Source: an uncultured Nocardiaceae bacterium (lineage in GTDB: Bacteria; Actinomycetota; Actinomycetes; Mycobacteriales; Mycobacteriaceae). From it: a stretch of DNA of 6,005 nucleotides. This document shows, in pieces, positions 1 to 5,722 of the stretch. A model generated the notes under the pieces. The model saw only the letters and a program-made list of their open reading frames with translations, was not told where the DNA came from and did no database searches. The DNA is taken from NCBI GenBank assembly GCA_936936565.1, contig CAKZIX010000113.1, forward strand, positions 1 to 6,005, given 5' to 3'. Each line of letters opens with the position of its first letter. Position 1 is the first letter of the stretch. Both the position numbers and the translations under genes were made by a program.

Positions 1-1
1 G

Positions 2-463
2 GACTTCTTCTTCCGCAAGATCGCGCGCGACCGCGGCGTTGCGCTGGCGCACGTGTCGGGCCAGATCCAGGGGTTCATCGACGAAGCATCCGGCTTGGAT
101 GACGAAAAGGCTTTGCTGGCAACGGCTCTCAGCGACGTGCAGGGCATGGCCGCAACGCTCACCGGGTACCTGATGAGCGCGCAGACCGAACCCAGCGCGC
201 TCTACAAGGTGGGACTGGGCTCCGTGCGTTTCCTCATGGCTGTCGGCGACCTGCTGATTTCCTGGCGGCTGCTGGTCGGCTCGCAGGCGGCCCAGCGGGC
301 GCTCACGTCGGGAGCCACGGACAGGGACGTGCCCTTCTATCAGGGCAAGATCGCGGTGGCCCGGTTCTTCGCCAAGAACGTGCTGCCCCGGTTGACGGCG
401 GTGCGCGGAATTCTCGACCAGATCGACAACGAAATCATGGAGCTGGACGAAGCGGCTTTCTGA
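2..463 (+). CDS. fadE5: Acyl-CoA dehydrogenase, FadE5-like, C-terminal part (5' end outside window)
   Basis: The frame is open from the window edge, so the N-terminal catalytic domains are missing; the last 153 residues are present. FAD-dependent acyl-CoA dehydrogenases carry out the first oxidation of beta-oxidation (acyl-CoA to trans-2-enoyl-CoA). The visible part reads DFFFRKIARDRGVALAHVSG at the start and ends IMELDEAAF, which I recognise from mycobacterial FadE5 (about 610 residues, broad chain-length range). It corresponds to the extra C-terminal helical domain of the long acyl-CoA dehydrogenases (PF12806 type): Ala/Leu-rich amphipathic helices, then a conserved segment with FYQGKIAVARFFAKNVLP. 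A GTG at 53 lies in frame but is internal, since the homologous sequence continues upstream of it. The stop at 461-463 is followed 6 nt later by a strong hairpin. The last 29 bases overlap the end of the convergent small gene. Family assignment is firm; FadE5 orthology rather than another long FadE is recalled, not tested. Confidence 0.88.
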   Translation, partial: DFFFRKIARDRGVALAHVSGQIQGFIDEASGLDDEKALLATALSDVQGMAATLTGYLMSAQTEPSALYKVGLGSVRFLMAVGDLLISWRLLVGSQAAQRALTSGATDRDVPFYQGKIAVARFFAKNVLPRLTAVRGILDQIDNEIMELDEAAF

Positions 464-794
464 GCCGATCCGGCGGTCCCGGCTCGCGCCAGGGACCGCC
501 GGTCTTCTCCACGTCCTCGAACAGCACCCGCACGAACAGCAGCGCCGCGGCCTCCACGGTGCGCAGGCCGAGATCCGCGGCGAAGAGATCCGCGACATGC
601 TCGGCCATCCCGTCGACGTTCTTTCCGTACTCGGGGTCGCTGAGCGTCTCGTCCAGGCGCATACCGGAGTACGCCTGGTCCTTGGTGAGCGGCCGGTTGA
701 GCCAGCTCAGGCACCAGGTGTCGGCACCCGTGCGACGGGCCGTCTCGGGCGTGCGGTCGCTCATCATCATCGACTCCGTCACGAAAATCGCCAT
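435..794 (-). CDS. Small unrecognised protein (119 aa), divergent from XRE regulator
   Basis: I do not recognise a family. The start at 794 is preceded by a good ribosome binding site (AAGGGAG, 5 nt spacing); in-frame ATGs at 770, 767 and 764 are alternatives. The core, roughly residues 21-95, looks like a real folded acidic domain. It has a Trp-rich beginning (TWCLSWLNRPLT), then SGMRLDETLSDPEYGKN, then a helical stretch around AEHVADLFAADLGL and AAALLFVRVLFEDV. No signal peptide or membrane segment is evident. The last ~25 residues are Pro/Arg-rich, are encoded by the fadE terminator hairpin and the fadE overlap, and are probably not conserved. The gene is divergent from a DUF5753 XRE regulator. 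Such regulators often sit beside a small partner protein (usually DUF397), but this protein lacks the DUF397 pattern. A partner role is inference from position only. Confidence 0.68.
   Translation of the reverse strand: MAIFVTESMMMSDRTPETARRTGADTWCLSWLNRPLTKDQAYSGMRLDETLSDPEYGKNVDGMAEHVADLFAADLGLRTVEAAALLFVRVLFEDVEKTGGPWREPGPPDRLRKPLRPAP
470..502 (+). terminator. Strong hairpin terminator after fadE
   Basis: There is a perfect inverted repeat. CCGGCGGTCCC (470-480) pairs with GGGACCGCCGG (492-502), leaving an 11-nt loop. The stem begins 6 nt after the fadE stop codon, and the plus strand continues with pyrimidine-rich TCTTCTCC. A GC-rich stem with a poor U-tract is common for actinobacterial terminators. 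The hairpin is symmetric, so it could act in both directions. However, it lies inside the 3' coding end of the opposite-strand gene. Confidence 0.7.
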
Positions 795-893
795 CGGGAC
801 TCCCTTCCCCATCCGGTCCCATCTGAGCATAATATTCTTGACACAGGCAAGGCTAATAAGAATCTGTGCCGAGTCTTGGGGGATCGTGTGAGA
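795..893. promoter_or_regulatory. AT-rich divergent promoter region between small gene and XRE regulator
   Basis: This is the only clearly AT-rich stretch in the left half (about 820-865). On the plus strand CATAAT (828-833) resembles a -10 element, with TTCCCC (805-810) a weak -35 at 17 nt. TTGACA (838-843) is a good -35 match but has no well-spaced -10. On the minus strand TATTAT (834-829) could serve as -10 for the small gene, without a convincing -35. GGGGGA at 878-883 is the likely ribosome binding site of the XRE gene. Promoter assignments are weak; the regulatory nature of the region follows from divergent genes and composition. Confidence 0.4.
834..863. repeat. Inverted repeat ATTCTT-N18-AAGAAT, candidate operator
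   Basis: ATTCTT (834-839) and AAGAAT (858-863) are exact inverted copies separated by 18 nt. A smaller inverted pair, CTTG (837-840) and CAAG (848-851), overlaps and nests within it. The element lies in the shared intergenic region just upstream of the XRE start, where a dimeric HTH protein would be expected to bind. A role in autoregulation is inferred; short AT-rich repeats can arise by chance. Confidence 0.3.
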
Positions 894-1775
894 ATGTCTC
901 GGATTTCGAGCACGACATCTTCGGACGAGAGGACGCCGTTGACAGCCTTTCAGGTGCGGGCGCGCACCGAGCTCACCGCCCAGCTGCGCGAGGCTCGCAC
1001 GGCGGCGGGGTTGACGGGTGCGGCGCTGGCCGAACGTCTGGGCAGCGGCTGGGCGCAGCCGAAGATCTCCAAGATCGAGAGCGGCAAGCAGTTGCCGAGC
1101 GAGGCCGAGGTGCGCAGCTGGGCTGCGGCCACGGGCGCCGACGGGGCGCGGCTGCTCGACCTGCGCTCGCGCGCGCTGCACGAGTACGCCGCCTACGAAG
1201 ATCGCTTCGACGCCGCCGGCGGCGCGGACCGCATGCAGGTGTCGATCGGCGAGGCCGAGCAGGCGGCGAGCGTCGTCCGGGTCTACCTGCCCAATCTCGT
1301 TCCCGGTCTGCTGCAGACGCCCGAGTACGCGCGCGCGGTGATCACCTCACCCGGTGGTCCGCTCGACGCCGGCAAGTCGGCCGACGAGGTGTCGCGGATG
1401 ATCGCCGCACGAGTCCGCCGCCAGGCGATCCTCTACGAGCCCGGGCGCGAGATCGTGCTGCTGTTCGGCGAGGCCGCGCTGCACACGCTCGTGGCCGACG
1501 CGGAAACCATGCGCGAACAGATCCGCCACATCGCGCGGCTGGCCACCACCACCAACGCCACCATCGGCGTGGTCCCCTTCCGCACGGCCGCGCCGGTGAT
1601 CGCGCTGCACGGCTGGAGCCAGCTCGACGACGTGGTGTCGGTGGAGACGATTTCGGGAGCGCTGGAAATCGCCGACCCCGCCGAACTCGCCAAATACGAA
1701 CGGTTCGTCAAGTTGCTCGCCGATGTTGCGATCTGCGGACCTGAGCTCGCCGACTTCTGTCGGGGCCTAACGTAA
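894..1775 (+). CDS. XRE-family transcriptional regulator with DUF5753 domain
   Basis: This is a 293-residue cytoplasmic DNA-binding protein. Residues ~26-83 form an XRE/Cro-type helix-turn-helix, with the recognition region QPKISKIESGKQLPS. Residues ~112-290 match DUF5753, with the usual landmarks YLPNLVPGLLQTPEYARAV (131-149), RVRRQAIL and NATIGVVPF. This architecture is abundant in Streptomyces and Nocardia; family members such as WhiJ act with small partner proteins in development and stress control. The ligand is unknown. ATG 894 is chosen; GTG 888 is in frame and only 4 nt from GGGGGA (878-883), so a start two codons earlier is possible. The reading frame is open back to 597, but that upstream part is antisense to the small gene and not protein-like. 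The gene converges on ramB and their ends overlap by 9 bp. Confidence 0.9.
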   Translation: MSRISSTTSSDERTPLTAFQVRARTELTAQLREARTAAGLTGAALAERLGSGWAQPKISKIESGKQLPSEAEVRSWAAATGADGARLLDLRSRALHEYAAYEDRFDAAGGADRMQVSIGEAEQAASVVRVYLPNLVPGLLQTPEYARAVITSPGGPLDAGKSADEVSRMIAARVRRQAILYEPGREIVLLFGEAALHTLVADAETMREQIRHIARLATTTNATIGVVPFRTAAPVIALHGWSQLDDVVSVETISGALEIADPAELAKYERFVKLLADVAICGPELADFCRGLT

Positions 1776-3176
1776 AACATAGGGCGACACCGAACTTCGG
1801 TGTTCGCTGATGTCGAGGTCCTTGCCCAGCGGCGGGAACGCGCGCTGCGGGCAATGCGCGCGCTCGCACACCCGGCAGCCCGCGCCGATGGGCGTGGATT
1901 TCGGGTCGTCGAGATCCAGGCCGTCGGCGTACACCGTGCGGGCGGCATGACGTAATTCGCACCCGAGGCCGATGGCGAACGTCTTGCCCGGCTGTCCGTA
2001 TCGCGAGGCACGGCGTTCGACGGTGCGTGCGATCCACAGATACTTGCGCCCGTCGGGCATCTGGGCGATCTGCACCATGATGCGGCCCGGGTAGGCGAAG
2101 GTCTCGTAGACATTCCACAGCGGGCAGGTGCCGCCGCTGCTCGAAAAGTGAAAGCCGGTGGCGGACTGGCGTTTCGACATGTTGCCTGCGCGGTCGACGC
2201 GCACGAACGAAAACGGCACGCCGCGCAGGTTCGGTCGCTGCAGCGTGGACAGCCGATGGCAGATGGTCTCGTAGCTGTGTGCGAAGAACGCCGACAACCG
2301 CTCCACGTCGTAGCGAAAATCCTCGGCGACCTCGTGAAACCTGGTGTAAGGCAATACTGTTGCCGCCGCAAAGTAGTTCGCCAGCCCGAGGCGCAGCAGC
2401 CGTTTGGAGGCCTCGGAGGTGAAAGTGCCTTCGTCGACAAGCTTTTCGATCAGGTCGCCGTACTCCAGAAACGACAGCTCGGCGGCCATCTTGAACACCT
2501 TCTGCCCGCCGGACAGGTGGTTGGAGATTTCCAGCGTCCGCGCCTTCGGGTCGTACCGATGCAAGACGTTGTCGCCCAGGTCGATTCGCTCCGTGATGGC
2601 GACGTTGTGCACCTCGGTGAGCCGGCGGCGGATCTCCCGGGCCACATCGCCGCGGTGGAACCGCATGCGGGCGGTGAGTTCTTCGGCGGCAGTGTCGAGT
2701 TCGTGCAGGTAGTTCTGCCGGTCGTAGAAGTAGTCGCGTACCTCTTCGTGCGGGCGGCTGATGGCGCCGCTACCGCTGCCGTCGGCCAGCCGTTCCTCGG
2801 TGGCCAGCGCCAGCTGCGCCGTGGTGTTGCGGAAGCGCCGGTGCATGTTGACGACCGCGCGCGCCAGCCCCGGATGCTTGGCCACCAGCTCGGCGAGCTC
2901 GGCAGCATCGGCGTCGACGCCGGCCTCCTCGTCGAGCGCTACCTCCTGCAGCTCGGCGACCAGCCGGGTGTCGTCCTGAGAGGCGAAGAACGTGGGATCG
3001 ACCCCGAAGACCTCGCTGATCCGGGCCAGGACCGCAACGGTGAGCGGGCGCACGTCGTGCTCGATCTGATTGAGATAGCTCGCCGAAATCTCGAGCGTCT
3101 TGGCCAGCGCCACCTGGCTGAGCCCGCGCTCGGTGCGCAGCTGCCGCAGGCGCGAACCGACGTACGTCTTCGCCAT
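1767..3176 (-). CDS. ramB: RamB, short-chain acyl-CoA-type regulator of acetate/glyoxylate metabolism
   Basis: The protein has 469 residues, matching the family (M. tuberculosis RamB is about 474). I recognise it along its whole length: the start MAKTYVGSRLRQLRTERG, the motif SYLNQIEHDVRPLTVAVL, RDYFYDRQNYLH, and the C-terminal SATGFHFSSSGGTCPLWNV and GAGCRVCERAHCPQRAFP. An XRE helix-turn-helix occupies residues ~6-60, a DUF955-like middle ~190-310 and the ScfR/DUF2083 C-terminal domain ~310-469. Cys351, Cys434, Cys437 and Cys442 are candidates for a 4Fe-4S site like that described in the related PrpR. In Corynebacterium and Mycobacterium, RamB controls isocitrate lyase and acetate genes and its own promoter. 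No icl gene is present here; its divergent neighbour is a secreted lipase. No Shine-Dalgarno precedes ATG 3176; a promoter placed for leaderless transcription does. Confidence 0.95.
   Translation of the reverse strand: MAKTYVGSRLRQLRTERGLSQVALAKTLEISASYLNQIEHDVRPLTVAVLARISEVFGVDPTFFASQDDTRLVAELQEVALDEEAGVDADAAELAELVAKHPGLARAVVNMHRRFRNTTAQLALATEERLADGSGSGAISRPHEEVRDYFYDRQNYLHELDTAAEELTARMRFHRGDVAREIRRRLTEVHNVAITERIDLGDNVLHRYDPKARTLEISNHLSGGQKVFKMAAELSFLEYGDLIEKLVDEGTFTSEASKRLLRLGLANYFAAATVLPYTRFHEVAEDFRYDVERLSAFFAHSYETICHRLSTLQRPNLRGVPFSFVRVDRAGNMSKRQSATGFHFSSSGGTCPLWNVYETFAYPGRIMVQIAQMPDGRKYLWIARTVERRASRYGQPGKTFAIGLGCELRHAARTVYADGLDLDDPKSTPIGAGCRVCERAHCPQRAFPPLGKDLDISEHRSSVSPYVLR
1784..1807. 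terminator. Hairpin at the convergent XRE/ramB ends
   Basis: ACACCGAA (1787-1794) and TTCGGTGT (1796-1803) are exact inverted copies around a single base, realistically a 6-bp stem with a 5-nt loop. GCG (1784-1786) and CGC (1805-1807) can extend it past one bulged base. It begins 8 nt after the XRE stop, so it is well placed to end XRE transcription. It lies within the last codons of ramB, so it cannot be a simple ramB terminator. There is no U-tract. Confidence 0.35.
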
Positions 3177-3211
3177 GAAGTCACGGTAGGCGCATCGAAG
3201 GGGCTTCGCAA
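3176..3211 (-). promoter_or_regulatory. Predicted leaderless promoter of ramB
   Basis: Read on the minus strand, TTGCGA (3211-3206; 4 of 6 matches to TTGACA) is followed after exactly 17 nt by TACCGT (3188-3183), which fits the actinobacterial TAnnnT -10. Six nucleotides later comes the A of the ramB ATG (3176). The lack of any ribosome binding site supports a start point at or next to the ATG. Leaderless mRNAs are common in actinobacteria. This is a pattern match, not a mapped start. Confidence 0.5.
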
Positions 3212-3235
3212 CGCGAGATTCGCATTGTTAGCGAA
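3205..3235. promoter_or_regulatory. Cluster of TTCGC half-sites, candidate RamB autoregulatory operator
   Basis: Three related half-sites lie together: TTCGCAA (3205-3211), TTCGCAT (3219-3225) and, on the other strand, TTCGCTA (3235-3229). The second and third form an inverted repeat TTCGC-N7-GCGAA (3219-3235). The first and second are 14 bp apart. The first overlaps the predicted ramB -35. Known RamB/PrpR sites are TTTGCAAA-like (from memory), so these resemble but do not equal that motif. The location, shared with the divergent lipase gene, suits autorepression and possible co-control of the lipase. Confidence 0.4.
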
Positions 3236-3267
3236 CCGATGAGGGCTCCGACGGCATTCACGCGGTC

Positions 3268-3303
3268 TAGACTGGCCAAACCGGTCGGGACCGGCCAAAG
3301 GGG
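3268..3303 (+). promoter_or_regulatory. Lipase leader: possible -10, GGCCAAA direct repeats, hairpin and RBS
   Basis: TAGACT (3268-3273) could be a -10 box, but no good -35 is seen. GGCCAAA is repeated at 3274-3280 and 3293-3299. Between them CCGGT (3281-3285) and ACCGG (3290-3294) can form a small hairpin. AAGGGG (3298-3303) is a clear ribosome binding site 7 nt before ATG 3311; it decides that start against the in-frame ATG at 3239. Confidence 0.4.
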
Positions 3304-3310
3304 CAAGCGC

Positions 3311-4546
3311 ATGCACCTCAACAGGTTTCGGATCTTCGTCGTGGCATTCGCCACGTGCTTGCTGGCGCTGGGAGCCAGCGTCCCGGCCGCCGGGGCGAAC
3401 CCGTTGGACGCCCTGCTGGCGCCTTCGCACGACCCGGCGAGTCTGCTGCCCACCCCGCTCGGCGATTCCTTCTACACGCCGCCGCCCGGCTTCGAGCGAC
3501 AAGCGCCCGGGACCGTGCTGGCCGCGCGACCGATTCCGGTGAATCTGTTGGTGGTGCCCGCCGCCGCCACCGAGTTGCTGGTGCGCTCCACCGATACCAA
3601 GGGCCATCCGGTTGCCGTCACCGCGGTGCTGCTCGTTCCGGCGGCGCCGTGGGTGGGCGCCCGGCCGGTGGTGGCATACAACTTCGCTATCGACTCCCTC
3701 GGTCACACCTGCGTGCCGTCCTATCAGATGCGCACCGGTCTGACCGCGGAAATCGTTCCTGCGCAGCGTTTCCTGGCCAAGGGGTACGCGGTGCTGAGCA
3801 CCGATCACCAAGGCCCGCGGCAGGCGTACGCCGCCGGGCGGATGGCCGCGCACGCGGTGCTGGACGCGCTGCGCGCGGCGGTCCGGCAGCCGGGTCTGGA
3901 TCCGCGTGCACCGCTGGCGATTACGGGATACTCCGGCGGTGCGATCGCCTCCGGGTGGGCCGCCGAACTGGCCCCGACGTACGCCCCCGAGCTGAACCTG
4001 GTCGGCGCCGCCTTCGGGGGCACTCCGGCCGACTACTCGGTGCTGCTCGGATCGATGAGCGGACGGAACCTGGCCTCGTCGGTGTTCCTCGGCGCCGCGC
4101 TCGGTGTGGCCCGTGAGTATCCGGAGCTGCTCACCCTGCTCAACGACAACGGCTGGCGGCTGGCGTATCTGGCCAAGGACCTGTGTTTGGGCGCGATGGC
4201 CGTGCCGGGTGCCGTGTTCCCGGTGCCGGTCACCGCGATGTCCGACCATCCCGACGTGCTGAACACCCCTGTGGTGCAACAGGTTCTCGCGGACACGCGC
4301 ATGGGCCGGCAGGCCCCCCGCGCGCCGGTCTTCATCTACCACGGCACCCAGGAGTTCTGGATTCCGCGCGAGAACTCGGTGCAGCTGCAGCGCGACTGGT
4401 GCGCGCAGGGGGCGTCCGTGCAGCTCGAGGAGTACACCGGGGAACACCTGGTGGTCGCGATAGCCGGGATGCCCGCCGCCTACAGCTGGATCGACGACCG
4501 GCTGGCGGGTGTGCCCGCCCCGAAGGGCTGCAGCCACCGGCCGTAG
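3311..4546 (+). CDS. Secreted LIP-family lipase/esterase (alpha/beta hydrolase)
   Basis: The protein has 411 residues. Residues 1-29 are a Sec signal peptide: positively charged start, hydrophobic core FVVAFATCLLALGA, then PAAGA before Asn30, a type I signal peptidase site without a lipobox. The mature part resembles the secretory lipase family (PF03583; Candida antarctica lipase A type), which hydrolyses acylglycerols or other esters outside the cell. The nucleophile elbow is GYSGG with Ser208. His379 in GEHLV fits the catalytic His. The acid position in HGTQEFWIP carries Glu348, where Asp is usual; the 31-residue gap to the His is close to that in lipase A. Four cysteines in the mature chain could form two disulfides. 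It is divergent from ramB. Start chosen for its RBS and signal peptide. Substrate is unknown. Confidence 0.88.
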   Translation: MHLNRFRIFVVAFATCLLALGASVPAAGANPLDALLAPSHDPASLLPTPLGDSFYTPPPGFERQAPGTVLAARPIPVNLLVVPAAATELLVRSTDTKGHPVAVTAVLLVPAAPWVGARPVVAYNFAIDSLGHTCVPSYQMRTGLTAEIVPAQRFLAKGYAVLSTDHQGPRQAYAAGRMAAHAVLDALRAAVRQPGLDPRAPLAITGYSGGAIASGWAAELAPTYAPELNLVGAAFGGTPADYSVLLGSMSGRNLASSVFLGAALGVAREYPELLTLLNDNGWRLAYLAKDLCLGAMAVPGAVFPVPVTAMSDHPDVLNTPVVQQVLADTRMGRQAPRAPVFIYHGTQEFWIPRENSVQLQRDWCAQGASVQLEEYTGEHLVVAIAGMPAAYSWIDDRLAGVPAPKGCSHRP

Positions 4547-4558
4547 CGGCGGCGCGAC

Positions 4559-5383
4559 TCAGCCGGCGAGCAGGCGCAAGAGGCGTTCGACCTCGGCCTG
4601 CACCGCGTCGCGGCCGGGGCCGAGATACTTGCGCGGGTCCACCACCTTCGGATCGGCAAGGGCGGCACGGACTTCGGCTGCCATGACAACGTTGAGATGG
4701 GTGGCGACGTTGATCTTCAGCATGCCCTGGCGGACGGCCGAGACGAGACCGGCATCCGGCACGCCCGACGATCCGTGCAAGACCAGGGGCACCGGCACGG
4801 CGGCGGCGAGCCGGGCGATCAGTTCGTCGTCGAGACGGGCATCGCGGGTGGTCATCGCGTGCGAGGAACCCACGGCGACGGCGAGCGCGTCGACACCGGT
4901 GGCCGCGACGTAGGCGGCGGCCTCGGCCGGATCGGTGCGCGCCCCGGGCGCGTGCACGCCGTCCTTGCCGCCGACCTCGCCGAGCTCGGCTTCGACGTGG
5001 ACGCCGCGCGCGTGGCACCAGCCGACGACGGCGGCGGTGGCCGCGACGTTCTCGGCGTGCGGCAGGGTGGAGGCGTCGAACATGACCGACGTGATGCCGA
5101 CGGCGACGGCGTCGTGCACGAGTTCGGTGGACGTGGCGTGATCCAGGTGCACAACCACGGGTGCGGTGGACGCGGCGGCGATCTGCAGGCAGGCGGCCGC
5201 CACCGGTCGCAGACCGCGGTGGTACTTCGCGGTGTTCTCCGAAAGCTGAAGCACCACAGGACGGTTCGCCGACTCCGCGGCGCCGACGATGGCCTCGGCG
5301 TGTTCGAGCGCGATCACGTTGAACGCGCCGAGGCCGCCCGGGCGGGCGGCCGCGACAACGTCGGACATGGAAACGGAGGGCAT
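4559..5383 (-). CDS. Class II ketose-bisphosphate aldolase (GatY/KbaY/FBA-like, 274 aa)
   Basis: This is a zinc-dependent aldolase that splits a ketose (bis)phosphate into dihydroxyacetone phosphate and an aldehyde. Landmarks are FNVIALEHAEAI (21-32), HLDHATS with catalytic Asp81 and zinc ligand His82, SVMFDAS (99-105), VEAELGEVGG (130-139), GSSHAM with zinc ligand His175, LHGSSG with zinc ligand His203, KINVAT (223-228) and YLGPGRDAV near the end. Length matches the short class IIB enzymes rather than the ~340-residue glycolytic actinobacterial Fba, so a catabolic role (tagatose, fructose, inositol or similar phosphates) is more likely. The usual GGSG phosphate-binding turn reads GSSG (204-207). 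AGGAG overlaps the kinase stop and lies 4 nt from ATG 5383; ATG 5368 is an alternative. It is the second gene of an operon with the PfkB kinase and converges on the lipase with a 12-bp gap. The exact substrate cannot be read from sequence. Confidence 0.9.
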   Translation of the reverse strand: MPSVSMSDVVAAARPGGLGAFNVIALEHAEAIVGAAESANRPVVLQLSENTAKYHRGLRPVAAACLQIAAASTAPVVVHLDHATSTELVHDAVAVGITSVMFDASTLPHAENVAATAAVVGWCHARGVHVEAELGEVGGKDGVHAPGARTDPAEAAAYVAATGVDALAVAVGSSHAMTTRDARLDDELIARLAAAVPVPLVLHGSSGVPDAGLVSAVRQGMLKINVATHLNVVMAAEVRAALADPKVVDPRKYLGPGRDAVQAEVERLLRLLAG

Positions 5384-5390
5384 GCGGCTC

Positions 5391-5591
5391 CTATCGTTGC
5401 GAAAGCTGCTCGATACCGACGGCGGGGAGCAGCCGGGCGCGGGTTGCGGGGTCGATCTCGCCGGCGACGGGCATCGCGACCGCGGCCGCCGAGGTCGCCA
5501 CGGCATCGGTGAGCAGCCGCGGCCAATCGACTTGGCGCGCCCCCCGACGGCCGGTCGCCACGGTGTCGCCGCGCGCCAACTGTGCGACGAT
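5391..5591 (-). CDS. PfkB-family hexose kinase, C-terminal fragment
   Basis: Only the last 66 residues are visible. They begin IVAQLARGD, continue with DWPRLLTDAVATSAAAVAMP and PVAGEIDP, and end with the stop at 5393-5391. The order of a helix with the VAxLARG pattern, a WPxLLxDAVAxSAAAV helix and PVAGEID matches the C-terminus of 1-phosphofructokinase-type sugar kinases just after their GAGD catalytic motif. That motif itself is absent. Upstream of the GATC at 5589-5592 the frame stays open, but the sequence becomes the reverse of an L9-coding segment. The gene stops 7 nt before the aldolase start, with the aldolase RBS overlapping the stop, so the two are co-transcribed. A sugar-phosphate kinase feeding an aldolase is a logical pair. 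Family call rests on a short tail, so it is moderate. Confidence 0.65.
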   Translation of the reverse strand: MVAQLARGDTVATGRRGARQVDWPRLLTDAVATSAAAVAMPVAGEIDPATRARLLPAVGIEQLSQR

Positions 5592-5592
5592 C
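5589..5592. other. Putative chimeric junction 1 (GATC)
   Basis: Left of this GATC the minus strand encodes a sugar kinase; right of it the plus strand encodes L9. A GC-rich palindromic run (GCGGCCGC, 5593-5600) abuts it, so the break could fall up to about base 5604. The kinase should show its GAGD motif within the next ~10 codons, and it does not. Confidence 0.5.
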
Positions 5593-5722
5593 GCGGCCGC
5601 GGCGACGAGCACGCCGCCGAGCTGCGCACGCAGCTCGAGGGCCTGTCCGTCGAGGTGCCGGCTCGCGCCGCCGCCGAGGGCAAGCTCTTCGGCGCCGTCA
5701 CGGCCGCCGACGTCGCTGCCGC

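Noticed and set aside
843..861. Possible IdeR/DtxR iron box around AGGCTAA
   Set aside because: Only 11 of 19 positions match the TTAGGTTAGGCTAACCTAA consensus and one half is lost; no iron genes are nearby.
597..893. Upstream extension of the XRE gene to base 597
   Set aside because: The extra 99 codons overlap the small gene in antisense and the AT-rich promoter region. The helix-turn-helix begins soon after 894 and family members start there.
2148..3242. 364-codon plus-strand open frame opposite ramB
   Set aside because: ramB is recognisable over its full length on the other strand; this frame has no domain resemblance.
3239..3310. Start of the lipase at ATG 3239
   Set aside because: It would add 24 residues in front of a well-formed signal peptide and has no RBS, while ATG 3311 has AAGGGG at 7 nt.
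2939..4537. 532-codon minus-strand open frame opposite the lipase
   Set aside because: It is a typical antisense frame of a GC-rich gene: Arg/Gly/His-rich and opposed to a lipase with clear motifs, signal peptide and RBS.
4537..4566. Terminator hairpin between the convergent lipase and aldolase ends
   Set aside because: Only short dyads exist (GCCG-TAG-CGGC, and CCGGC with distant GCCGG). They are expected in such GC-rich DNA and I cannot support a specific structure.
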